Shown here: piece after piece, positions 55,279 through 63,123 of the stretch
How positions within the stretch are numbered: position 1 is the first letter of the stretch
How the letters are laid out: each line of letters starts with the position of its first letter
Origin: Brevibacillus fulvus
Lineage (GTDB): Bacteria; Bacillota; Bacilli; Brevibacillales; Brevibacillaceae
Direction: 5' to 3'
Length of the DNA: 64,000 nt
Assembly (NCBI RefSeq): GCF_016908525.1
Contig: NZ_JAFBEB010000005.1
Span: 62,001-126,000 of the forward strand
Notes under the pieces: generated by a model
The model's database searches: none
Told to the model about the DNA's origin: nothing
What the model saw: only the letters and a program-made list of their open reading frames with translations
Program-made: the position numbers and the translations under genes

Positions 55279-56130
55279 TTATTTCGGAGTCGCCGAGTGT
55301 AAAAACACTTGTTCAACGCGCGGCTGTTTTGCAAAATACGCCTTGGCCGATTCCAAACAGCGGCGGGCAAACTCCGCATAGCCCAATTCTTGTGAACGTT
55401 TCGTATTCGGCAGCTCAATCGAACAAGGGATCTCCGGAAGCCGATTTACAATCCCAGCGATATCAATGCCGCCTTCTCCGATGTATAATCGAGCCTCGCG
55501 AAGAATCCGTGTCATCTCTTCTGCGGATGCGGGGATTTCCGCCGGCGCGTCGCAAAGATGGAGAAACCGGAACCAATCGCGAGGTACTTGATCCAGATCC
55601 TCGACCTTGTCGCCAGAGCGGTGGAAATGATGCATATCAAGCATCACACCGGCGTTTTCCCGCTTGACGGCGTTCAGGATGTCAAGCACGCCGTGAAGGT
55701 TGCGGACACTGGCAATCGGGACGAACTCCAGCTCTACAGTCAGTCCAAGCGGTTTGGCCAAGTCGCACAATTCTGCAAAGCGCTCAATGGCAAGATTGCG
55801 ATCGTCCGTCCAGATACTGCTCAGAACATGTCGCCCGCCGAGTTCGGCTGCCGCTTCCAGCGAGGGCAGGTACCGCTTCGGCTCTACGCCGTCATAAATA
55901 CGTGCCAATTCGATATCAAGCAGCTTGACTCCCGTTTCGGCCAGCGCCCGTTTTGTCTTTTTCATCAAATCGCGGTTATCGGCCAAAGAGTAATTCGGTT
56001 CGCCAGGCAGCCCCATATAAATGGGGCGCAAGCTGACGAAATCATACCCGGCTCGCGCGGCGATCTCAATCATTTCATCCGGGGGACAGCCCAACACAGT
56101 GAGATAGGCAAGCGAATATTGTTTGGCCAC
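55279..56130 (-). CDS. Sugar phosphate isomerase/epimerase-like TIM-barrel protein
   Basis: 283 residues of the xylose-isomerase-like AP-endonuclease-2 family. Metal-ligand candidates are Glu in VKLLDIELARIYDG and VELEFVPIASV, His in MLDMHHFHRSGD, and Glu in CSIELPNTKR. Relatives include hydroxypyruvate isomerase, IolE, IolI and 3-dehydroshikimate dehydratase. Its pairing with an AroQ-like gene makes a dehydratase or isomerase acting on a related compound likely, but the substrate is not identifiable. A GTG start follows AGGAGGAG. Confidence 0.85.
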   Translation of the reverse strand: MAKQYSLAYLTVLGCPPDEMIEIAARAGYDFVSLRPIYMGLPGEPNYSLADNRDLMKKTKRALAETGVKLLDIELARIYDGVEPKRYLPSLEAAAELGGRHVLSSIWTDDRNLAIERFAELCDLAKPLGLTVELEFVPIASVRNLHGVLDILNAVKRENAGVMLDMHHFHRSGDKVEDLDQVPRDWFRFLHLCDAPAEIPASAEEMTRILREARLYIGEGGIDIAGIVNRLPEIPCSIELPNTKRSQELGYAEFARRCLESAKAYFAKQPRVEQVFLHSATPK

Positions 56131-56169
56131 TTCTGATCTCCTCCTATCGTCTGGATGCAGCGAGTCGGC

Positions 56170-57600
56170 TCATTGTTCCAACGCTGGATCGTAAAATGGG
56201 CCGAATAACTCCTCATCGGAAGGTCTGTCTTCCGGGATCGGGCGAGAAACCCAAGTCGTATTCATATAATGTTTGAGATGCACATTTTCCGAGATGATGT
56301 TTCCGCCCCAAGTTCCGCAGCCGAGACTGGATGTCATCGGCATTCCGTTGTTGAATGCACCGGCATTCGCTTTCGATTGCGGCTGGCGCACCATAATCCG
56401 GCTGACCGGTGCCGCCAGGGCAAGGCGATGAATATGGTCATCGTTAAACGAATAAATCCCGCAGGAATGGCCCTTTCCGCCGACTTCATAAATCGCGCGC
56501 ATCATGTCGAGCGCATTCTCAAACTCCCCCTCGTACTTGTACACAGCCAACAGAGTGGTCAGTTTTTCGCCGGAAAAGGGATACTGCTTGCCGATGCCAT
56601 CGCCACGGACGATGATGAACTTGCGGTCCTTAGGAATGGAAAACCCGGCGATTTCCGCCAGCTTTTGCGGTGCGAGGGCGACAGTCGTCGGCAGGCGGCG
56701 CCCCTGATCATCCCACATGACAGCGCGCAGCTTGGCTTTCTCTTCCTCGCTCGCCAAATATCCGCCTACTTTGACCAGTTGTTCCAGCATTTCATCAAAA
56801 ATCTGTGCGCTAATGATCAAGTTGCCGTCAGCCGAACAGCCCGAACCAAAATCGGACGTTTTGCTCAACATGGTGTTATAAGCGGCTTCCGCCGTGTCCG
56901 CCGTCTCGTCAATAATCATCGTGGCGTTGCCCGCCCCTACGCCATACGCCGGCGTACCCGAACTGTAGGCGCTTTTCACCATGTCTTTCCCGCCGGTGGC
57001 AAGAACGAGATCGGCCCGTTCCATCAAAGCTTTGGTCATCGGAATGTTCACATTGGTCAGGCATTGCAAAATATCTGCCGGCGCGCCTTCCCGCTCCAGC
57101 GCTTCTCTCATCAGGCGGACGGTCTCAAATGATGTTTTCCTGGAACGCGGATGCGGGGAGTAGATCACGACATCGCGCGCCTTGATCGCATAAATCGCCG
57201 TGCCGGCTGGTGTCAGATCAGGGTTGGTCGTCGGGACGATCGAGGCGATAATACCGACCGGTTTGGCGTATTTGACAATTCCCTTTTCAGGATTTTCCTC
57301 AATGATCCCCACGCTCTTTTGCCGCAGCGCATCGCGCAAGACACCGCGAATTTTAAACCGTTTGCCCATCCTGCTGACCGGATCGCCCAGTCCGCTTTCT
57401 TCAATACCCATCTCGACCAGACGGGAAAAAGTTTTTTTGTTGGCGACAGCCCAGGCCACAGCCTGACATAAGCGATCGACGCGCGCCTGATCATAAGTCT
57501 CGATGATGGCCAATGCTTTTCTGGCGCGCTCAAACGCCTGATCCAGCTCAAGCTTTTGCTCCTCCGTCAACTCGGTTGCTCTCACTTTTACTTCTCCCAT
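56170..57600 (-). CDS. Acylating aldehyde dehydrogenase (SauS/EutE-like)
   Basis: 476 residues of the CoA-acylating aldehyde dehydrogenase group, closest in character to sulfoacetaldehyde dehydrogenase SauS and EutE. The cofactor region IIASIVPTTNPDLTPAGTAI, the ADLVLATGGKDMVKSAYSSG stretch and the catalytic-Cys region SDFGSGCSADGNLI are present. It would oxidise an aldehyde with NAD(P) and CoA to an acyl-CoA. It directly follows the ThDP enzyme, which could generate the aldehyde. AAGGAGG precedes the ATG. Confidence 0.85.
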   Translation of the reverse strand: MGEVKVRATELTEEQKLELDQAFERARKALAIIETYDQARVDRLCQAVAWAVANKKTFSRLVEMGIEESGLGDPVSRMGKRFKIRGVLRDALRQKSVGIIEENPEKGIVKYAKPVGIIASIVPTTNPDLTPAGTAIYAIKARDVVIYSPHPRSRKTSFETVRLMREALEREGAPADILQCLTNVNIPMTKALMERADLVLATGGKDMVKSAYSSGTPAYGVGAGNATMIIDETADTAEAAYNTMLSKTSDFGSGCSADGNLIISAQIFDEMLEQLVKVGGYLASEEEKAKLRAVMWDDQGRRLPTTVALAPQKLAEIAGFSIPKDRKFIIVRGDGIGKQYPFSGEKLTTLLAVYKYEGEFENALDMMRAIYEVGGKGHSCGIYSFNDDHIHRLALAAPVSRIMVRQPQSKANAGAFNNGMPMTSSLGCGTWGGNIISENVHLKHYMNTTWVSRPIPEDRPSDEELFGPFYDPALEQ

Positions 57601-57619
57601 ACGGCATTGCCTCCTTGAT

Positions 57620-59383
57620 TTACGCGTCTACCGCGACGTGATGAACTTTATGGCCAGGTGAATAAATATCGACGATGTTCCAATGCCCTTCGGTCGGAGT
57701 CGGAATATTCTGCATATGAACATCGATAACGAACGGTTTGTTGGCGGCAATCGCTTGTGTCAACACTTCCTTGAACGCTGCTGCTGACTCTACCTTCACG
57801 CCATCAATGCCGTAAGCGCGGGCAATTGCGGCGTAATCAGGCGAATACGGTTGCCCGTTCCGCTTGAACAACGTGCCCAGTGTTGTGCCAAAATGCGCCT
57901 TTTGCAGCCCGGCGATTGTTCCGTAAGCGCAATTGTTCATGATTACCCAGACAACGGGGATGTTTTCCTCTGCCGCTGTCGCCAGCACCGCCGGATTTTG
58001 CCCGAAACCGCCGTCCCCGACCAATGACAATACGACACGCTCCGGTCTGGCCAATTTTGCTCCAAGTGCGGCCGGTGCGCCAAACCCCATCGTTGCCAGA
58101 CCGCCCGGCGTGAGTACAGTACCCGGTTCATAAATCGGAAATTGCTGTCCGACGCCGTTTTTGTTCCAGCCGACATCAGTGGTGATGATGGCATCGCGCG
58201 GCAGCACTTCGCGAACCTCCTGCAAAATTCGCTGCGGTGTCATCGGGAAGGCGTCCGATTGGATATGCACTTGGTTCTTTGCCTGAAACTCCGCGCGATT
58301 GGCCGCGATTTTCTGTTTCAGTTCCTCGTTTTTCTTGCCCTGCGGCAGCAGTTCTTTGGCTACGCGATTCAAGACAGTCAAGGCTTGCTTCAAGTCGGCA
58401 ACCGCGCCGATTTCCGCCGGATAGTTACGGCCAATTTCGCTCGGATCGATGTCAATATGGATGAGCCTGGTCTTGGGAATGTCGAAGGTGTAGTCATTTT
58501 CCCATGAGCTTGCGTCGGCTTCCGCAAAACGGGTGCCCAGCGCCAGAATCAAGTCGGCGTTGCGGGTAGTGTCATTGATAAATTTCGTTCCCCAAAAACC
58601 GGTCATGCCCAATGTCAAAGGATGGTCATCCGGAAGCGCTCCTTTGCCCATCAAACTGTGGGCCACCGGGATACTCAAATGGTCGACCAATTCCCGTAAT
58701 TCTGCAGCAGCATCGGCAATCAAAATTCCTCCCCCTGCGTACAGCACCGGGTTACGGGCTTCAATCAGTTGCTGCACGATCCGTTTGGCAACTTCCTCAT
58801 CGAGCGACGGTTTGTGCAATTTGCGGGTATGCTTCTTTACCTTCTCAAACAGCTCAACATCGATTTCCATTGAGAAAATATCCATCGGGACAGATACAAG
58901 GACAGGACCTGGCCGCCCGCTTTCCGCCAGTTGAAATGCCTTTTCCAGTATTTGCGGGAACAAGTCGGGACGATCAACCCGCCAGGCGCGTTTGACAAAG
59001 GGCCGGTAAATCTCGTATTGCGAGGCATCGGCGTGCAGGTTTACCTCCTGGTGGGGATGTTTCCCGTAATAGTGACTCGGCACGTCGCCGGCGATTACAA
59101 CCATCGGAATTGAATCAAGGGCGGCGTTGGCTACGCCGGTCGTCGCATTGGTCAGGCCTGGCCCCAGGTGGCTCAGCAATACTGCCGTCTGTTTTTTCGC
59201 CCGGGCATAGCCGTCAGCGATATGGGCAGCAACTTGCTCGTGCCGGGTGCTGACAAATTTGATCCGGCTATTCTCCAGTGCGGTAAGAACGGCAATGTTG
59301 GTATGACCGCACAGACCAAACAAATATTCGACTCCCCGTTGTTCCAAATATTTAACCAACTGATGTGAGATCAGTTCTTTCAT
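57620..59383 (-). CDS. ThDP-dependent enzyme, acetolactate synthase-like
   Basis: 587 residues with the three domains of the acetolactate synthase/2-oxo-acid decarboxylase family: PYR domain with the activating Glu in STRHEQVAAHIADGYAR, a central domain with LYAGGGILIADAA, and the ThDP-Mg motif GDGGFGQNPA through IMNN. It differs from IlvB and from Xsc in its flanking sequence. It would cleave or decarboxylate a 2-oxo or hydroxy acid to an aldehyde. The ATG at 59383 lies one base after the ADH stop and its GGGGGG site is inside that gene. Confidence 0.85.
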   Translation of the reverse strand: MKELISHQLVKYLEQRGVEYLFGLCGHTNIAVLTALENSRIKFVSTRHEQVAAHIADGYARAKKQTAVLLSHLGPGLTNATTGVANAALDSIPMVVIAGDVPSHYYGKHPHQEVNLHADASQYEIYRPFVKRAWRVDRPDLFPQILEKAFQLAESGRPGPVLVSVPMDIFSMEIDVELFEKVKKHTRKLHKPSLDEEVAKRIVQQLIEARNPVLYAGGGILIADAAAELRELVDHLSIPVAHSLMGKGALPDDHPLTLGMTGFWGTKFINDTTRNADLILALGTRFAEADASSWENDYTFDIPKTRLIHIDIDPSEIGRNYPAEIGAVADLKQALTVLNRVAKELLPQGKKNEELKQKIAANRAEFQAKNQVHIQSDAFPMTPQRILQEVREVLPRDAIITTDVGWNKNGVGQQFPIYEPGTVLTPGGLATMGFGAPAALGAKLARPERVVLSLVGDGGFGQNPAVLATAAEENIPVVWVIMNNCAYGTIAGLQKAHFGTTLGTLFKRNGQPYSPDYAAIARAYGIDGVKVESAAAFKEVLTQAIAANKPFVIDVHMQNIPTPTEGHWNIVDIYSPGHKVHHVAVDA

Positions 59384-59384
59384 C

Positions 59385-60377
59385 CTAAGCCCCCCTAAAA
59401 TCAAGAATAATTTTCCCAAAACTTCCAGAGGAAGCGTTTTCAAAAGCTTGCCTGAATTCAGAAACTGGCATAACCTTGGAGACTACCGGTTCAACCTGAA
59501 ATTGGTCGTTGCTTAAATACTGCATCGTTTCCAAAAAGTCATCGGGAAACGTGTAAATGATCGAGCCATAGAGGGTAAGCTCGTTACGCACGACATGCGC
59601 TACCGGGAAACGGGTTTCCTGCGTAATCCCGATCAGCACCATGGAACCGCCGGGTGTAACCAGCTTCATGCCCGTTTCAATCGAGTCCTTCGCTCCCGCT
59701 GCCTCGATCACGACGTCAAACGATTGTCCAGCGCACTGCTCAGTGTGAAGCGTACGCACATGTGGAGCCATCCCTTTGACCATGTCCAGTTTGGCTGGAT
59801 TGATGTCAATTGCGGTCACTTCCGCTCCCAGATGACTAGCCAGCAGAACAGCCAATGTTCCTTCCGTGCCGCACCCGATAACGGCGACGGATGTGTCTTT
59901 GTTCACGTTTACTTTTTGAAAAGCGTGTACGACCACCGCAAACGGTTCAATCAGGATCGCTTTTTCGTCCGGCAGTTCAGCCGGAACTGGCAGCACAAAA
60001 CGGGAGGAGATGACAAATTCTTGAGAAAAACCGCCGTCTGTATTGATCCCGAGCGATTTTTTGTGGCGGCATATATTGGTTTTGCCTATTCGGCACTTGT
60101 CGCATTGTCCGCAAAAGGTGTTGGGCAGAACAACCACCCGTGTGCCAACCGGATACCGCGCTTTTTCTCCCGCTTCCACGATCGTGCCCAGCAATTCATG
60201 GCCCGGCCGTACCGGATACGTGGCATAATGGATCGTCCCTTTGAACACGCTTAAGTCGGTACCGCAGATACCGCCGTAAATCAGTCTGATTTTTACCTCG
60301 TCACCGCTTGGCCGAGGCAAAACGGTTGACTCCCGCAGCTCCATTTCATATGGTTTTTTTAAAATCAGTTCCAACAC
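59385..60377 (-). CDS. Zinc-dependent alcohol dehydrogenase (sorbitol/threonine dehydrogenase-like)
   Basis: About 330 residues of the medium-chain dehydrogenase family: catalytic zinc ligands Cys in GGICGTD and His-Glu in RPGHELLGT, the structural zinc cluster CGQCDKCRIGKTNIC and the nucleotide fold VIGCGTEGTLAVLLAS. It oxidises a secondary alcohol or hydroxy acid to a ketone. The start is uncertain: GTG 60377 follows GGGAGGTG, while an ATG at 60434 overlaps the preceding stop as ATGA. Confidence 0.88.
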   Translation of the reverse strand: MLELILKKPYEMELRESTVLPRPSGDEVKIRLIYGGICGTDLSVFKGTIHYATYPVRPGHELLGTIVEAGEKARYPVGTRVVVLPNTFCGQCDKCRIGKTNICRHKKSLGINTDGGFSQEFVISSRFVLPVPAELPDEKAILIEPFAVVVHAFQKVNVNKDTSVAVIGCGTEGTLAVLLASHLGAEVTAIDINPAKLDMVKGMAPHVRTLHTEQCAGQSFDVVIEAAGAKDSIETGMKLVTPGGSMVLIGITQETRFPVAHVVRNELTLYGSIIYTFPDDFLETMQYLSNDQFQVEPVVSKVMPVSEFRQAFENASSGSFGKIILDFRGA

Positions 60378-60430
60378 GCGGTTTCGTTCACCTCCCGGCT
60401 GTTCTTTGTCTTTTCTCTCCTTCGTTCCTT

Positions 60431-61267
60431 TCATGTTTCGAGATGCCGCAGCGCTGGTCCGGAGTAGCGAACCAGGTCTTCCCGGTTGGGGCAAGGCCCT
60501 TTGATCAACACTCGATTTTGCAATTCCTCATAAGCGTGAGCGACGATCCCCATCCCCCGCGACAAGGCGAAGATTCCTTTTGCCGCTTCAGCCGGAATGC
60601 CCAGTTCACACTGGATGGCGGCGGCCGCTCCATCCACATTCATCGTCATTTTCCGCTTTTTGCGCAGCTCCAGTTGGTGACGGAATTGTTCTGCCATCTG
60701 CAAATAAATGCCGGAGATTTCTCCCTCTTCGACAAGCGGCCGGGCCAATGCGTACAATCTGCTAATCCGCGGGTCAGCGTCGTGGAGCTGATGTCCGAGT
60801 CCGGGCAGCTTTTCCCCCTGCTTCTCCATCTGATCCAGCTGTTCCGCCACCACTTGGGCAAGATCGCGGGACGGGTCAGCGTCGGCCAACAGCTTTGTCT
60901 GATAGAACAGTTGCATCGCCTTTTCGGCAGCGCCCCCGTGAATGTCGCCCAACACGTTAATGCCGGTTGCCACGCAGGAATTAAAAGAGATCCCGCAAGT
61001 CGCCGCCATTCTTGCCGCCGCAATTGATGGCGCTCGCGGACCGTGATCGGCGCCGGCAACTAAAACGCTTTCAAGCAGACGCGCTTTTTTCACACTAGGC
61101 ACTTCCCCGCAAAGCAGCAAATAGAGCATCTGACCGTAAGAGAGCGTTCCAATCAACTCTTCGATCGGATAGCCTCTGATGATAATTTCGTTTTTCTTGA
61201 TGTCGCTGATGGCCGTATCCCACCAGGCGGCCCCGTTGGCGTAAGCATCTAAGGCGCTCCTGCTCAT
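60431..61267 (-). CDS. Short citrate synthase-like protein (citryl-CoA lyase family)
   Basis: 278 residues, much shorter than citrate synthase (about 370-430). All three catalytic positions appear intact: His in LGDIHGGAAEKA, His in GLGHQLHDADPRI and Asp in MNVDGAAAAIQ. The N-terminal part opens SDIKKNEIIIRGYPIEELIG, as in citrate synthases. It probably makes or cleaves a citryl-CoA-like thioester using the acyl-CoA from the neighbouring aldehyde dehydrogenase. First gene of the catabolic operon, downstream of a LysR gene. Confidence 0.85.
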   Translation of the reverse strand: MSRSALDAYANGAAWWDTAISDIKKNEIIIRGYPIEELIGTLSYGQMLYLLLCGEVPSVKKARLLESVLVAGADHGPRAPSIAAARMAATCGISFNSCVATGINVLGDIHGGAAEKAMQLFYQTKLLADADPSRDLAQVVAEQLDQMEKQGEKLPGLGHQLHDADPRISRLYALARPLVEEGEISGIYLQMAEQFRHQLELRKKRKMTMNVDGAAAAIQCELGIPAEAAKGIFALSRGMGIVAHAYEELQNRVLIKGPCPNREDLVRYSGPALRHLET

Positions 61268-61301
61268 CGTGCATCTCCACCTCTCTTTGCCTTTTGCTCA
61301 C

Positions 61302-61361
61302 AGTATAGCGGGAGATTATGTATTTATAAAATGAATAAAACTCATGTTTTCCATGAGTTTT
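61302..61361 (-). promoter_or_regulatory. Operon promoter with palindromic candidate LysR operator
   Basis: TTTATA (61330-61325), a 17-base spacer and TATACT (61307-61302) form a promoter with start near 61295. Immediately upstream, AAAACTCATG and CATGAGTTTT (61337-61346 and 61352-61361) make a perfect 10-bp inverted repeat centred near -54, where LysR-type activators bind. It also lies 10 bp past the LysR stop codon and could act as its terminator. Confidence 0.6.
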
Positions 61362-61370
61362 AGGAATTGG

Positions 61371-62261
61371 CTATTCTGTTTCGGACAAGTTTTGCTGAAT
61401 GAATCGTTGAAATCGTTCCACAGCTGGCGACTTGTAGCGGTCGGACCGCCAGACCATCTGAATTACCCTTCTGCAACGCGGTTTGCTGACAGGCAAAACG
61501 GCTATTTTCTCCAGATCAAGCCCCGGGATGAACGGAATTAAAGCTACGCCAAAATTGGCTGCCACAAAGCCGGCAATCGTCGCATCGCCTACTCCCTCAA
61601 AGGAAACTTTCGGCTGGAACCCCGCCTCCTGGCACAGCTTGTCAATCACTTCGCGGATTCCGCTCTCATGCTTGTACAGAACAAACGGTTCTTCCGCGAC
61701 CTCACGCAGTTCCACTTGCTGCTGATCGGCCAGTCGGTGATGTTTGGGAACGATCAAATACAACGGCTCATCGATTGCCGGCAAAGATTCGATATTTTTA
61801 TGTTTCATCTGCTCGTTCGGGGTGCAAAAACCGAGGTCGATTTGCCCCGTTTCCAGCAGATTCATAATCGTCCGTGTTGTATCTTGCGTCAACTGAAACT
61901 GGATGCCGGGGTACTGCTCCCGAAATTTGCTGATAAAGTCCGGCACAAAGCTGGAGCCAAGCGTATGAATGAAGGCAAGCGAAATGGTCCCGTTGAAAGG
62001 ATCATCCAGTTCCTTAATCTCCTGAATAGCCATGTTGATCTCCTGAATCGCCCGGTTCACATACGGCAAAAGAATTTGCCCATACTGATTCAAGGTCACC
62101 CCCCGTACTTTGCGGTCAAACAAAGGAACGCCCAATTCTTCCTCCAGCTTGGCGATCGAACGGCTCAACGCCGACTGGGTAAGCGCCAGTTCATCTGCCG
62201 CTTTTGTAAAGTTTTGATACTTGGCCAAAGATTGAAAATACTCAAGCTGTTGCCATTCCAT
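61371..62261 (-). CDS. LysR family transcriptional regulator
   Basis: 296 residues: an N-terminal winged helix (MEWQQLEYFQSLAKYQNFTKAADELALTQSALSRSIAKLEEELG, read in segments) and a periplasmic-binding-like effector domain with GTISLAFIHTLGSSFVPDFI and GQIDLGFCTP. The ATG at 62261 follows GGGGAG. Unusually for LysR it is co-directional with, and just upstream of, its presumed target operon. It is also divergent from the shikimate kinase gene. Confidence 0.9.
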   Translation of the reverse strand: MEWQQLEYFQSLAKYQNFTKAADELALTQSALSRSIAKLEEELGVPLFDRKVRGVTLNQYGQILLPYVNRAIQEINMAIQEIKELDDPFNGTISLAFIHTLGSSFVPDFISKFREQYPGIQFQLTQDTTRTIMNLLETGQIDLGFCTPNEQMKHKNIESLPAIDEPLYLIVPKHHRLADQQQVELREVAEEPFVLYKHESGIREVIDKLCQEAGFQPKVSFEGVGDATIAGFVAANFGVALIPFIPGLDLEKIAVLPVSKPRCRRVIQMVWRSDRYKSPAVERFQRFIQQNLSETE

Positions 62262-62389
62262 CGCAAAAATCTCCCCTTTCACCCGAGACAAATAGCATTG
62301 ACACAAGCTAATTGCGCCAATCATAATATACGCATACAGGAAGTGGAAACGGCGCAACAAAACATAAATCGATAGGAAGAGAGTTAAAG

Positions 62390-62956
62390 ATGACTGAACA
62401 TACGGAAATACCGATTCGCGAACGGAATATTGTTTTCATCGGTTTCATGGGGGCGGGCAAAACGACAATTGGAAAGCTCGTTGCCAAAAAGCTCTACCGC
62501 GATTTTATCGATATTGACCAGGAACTGGAGAAACGCCACAATAGGCCGGTACCGCAAATATTCCAAGAGTTGGGGGAGCCGGTATTTCGCCAGATGGAAC
62601 GGGACCTGATCGTCTCGCTTTGCACAAATACGCGCCTGAAGATCATTTCTCTGGGCGGCGGGGCTTATTTGAACGAGGATGTGCGCAAAGTGTGTCTGTC
62701 GCACTGCATCGTCTACTTTATTGATTTGTCCTGGGAGTCGTGGAAGGAACGCATTCCCCTGATCATTGACAGCAGGCCCATCTTGCAGAACAAAACACTC
62801 GATCAAATCGAGGAATTGTTCTTGAGCAGAAAATCGGCCTATGCCATTCATCATTCCAAAATCTCCACCAACCAAATCGATGCTGAAACGGCCGCCGAGC
62901 AAATCGTCGAATCGATCAAATTGGCCTGGGATTTATACCAGCCCAATCGCGACTAG
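62390..62956 (+). CDS. aroK: Shikimate kinase
   Basis: 188 residues of the AroK/AroL family: P-loop FIGFMGAGKTTIGKLVA, shikimate-binding Asp in DFIDIDQELEKR, Arg in FRQMERD, the glycine loop SLGGGAYL and a lid with RPIL. It phosphorylates shikimate at O3 in aromatic biosynthesis. The location next to a catabolic cluster, away from other aro genes, is unusual but the active site looks normal. GGAAGAG precedes the ATG. Confidence 0.9.
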   Translation: MTEHTEIPIRERNIVFIGFMGAGKTTIGKLVAKKLYRDFIDIDQELEKRHNRPVPQIFQELGEPVFRQMERDLIVSLCTNTRLKIISLGGGAYLNEDVRKVCLSHCIVYFIDLSWESWKERIPLIIDSRPILQNKTLDQIEELFLSRKSAYAIHHSKISTNQIDAETAAEQIVESIKLAWDLYQPNRD

Positions 62957-62971
62957 ATTCGGTTGACACCG

Positions 62972-63032
62972 TCTCCCTCTTCAAAACGGATCGAAATACG
63001 TTCCGCCTTTGCCAGAGGGAGATTTTCTTTTT
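62972..63032 (+). terminator. Terminator after aroK
   Basis: TCTCCCTCT and AGAGGGAGA arms enclose a smaller CGGA/TCCG hairpin and are followed by TTTTCTTTTT. Confidence 0.75.
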
Positions 63033-63123
63033 ACTGCCGCGAACGATTAAGGAAGCCGTCGCATCCTGCCATTATTCCCGACGAGTCTTTGTTTATGGCA
63101 CACCGCGCTCCGTTCCGTTCATC

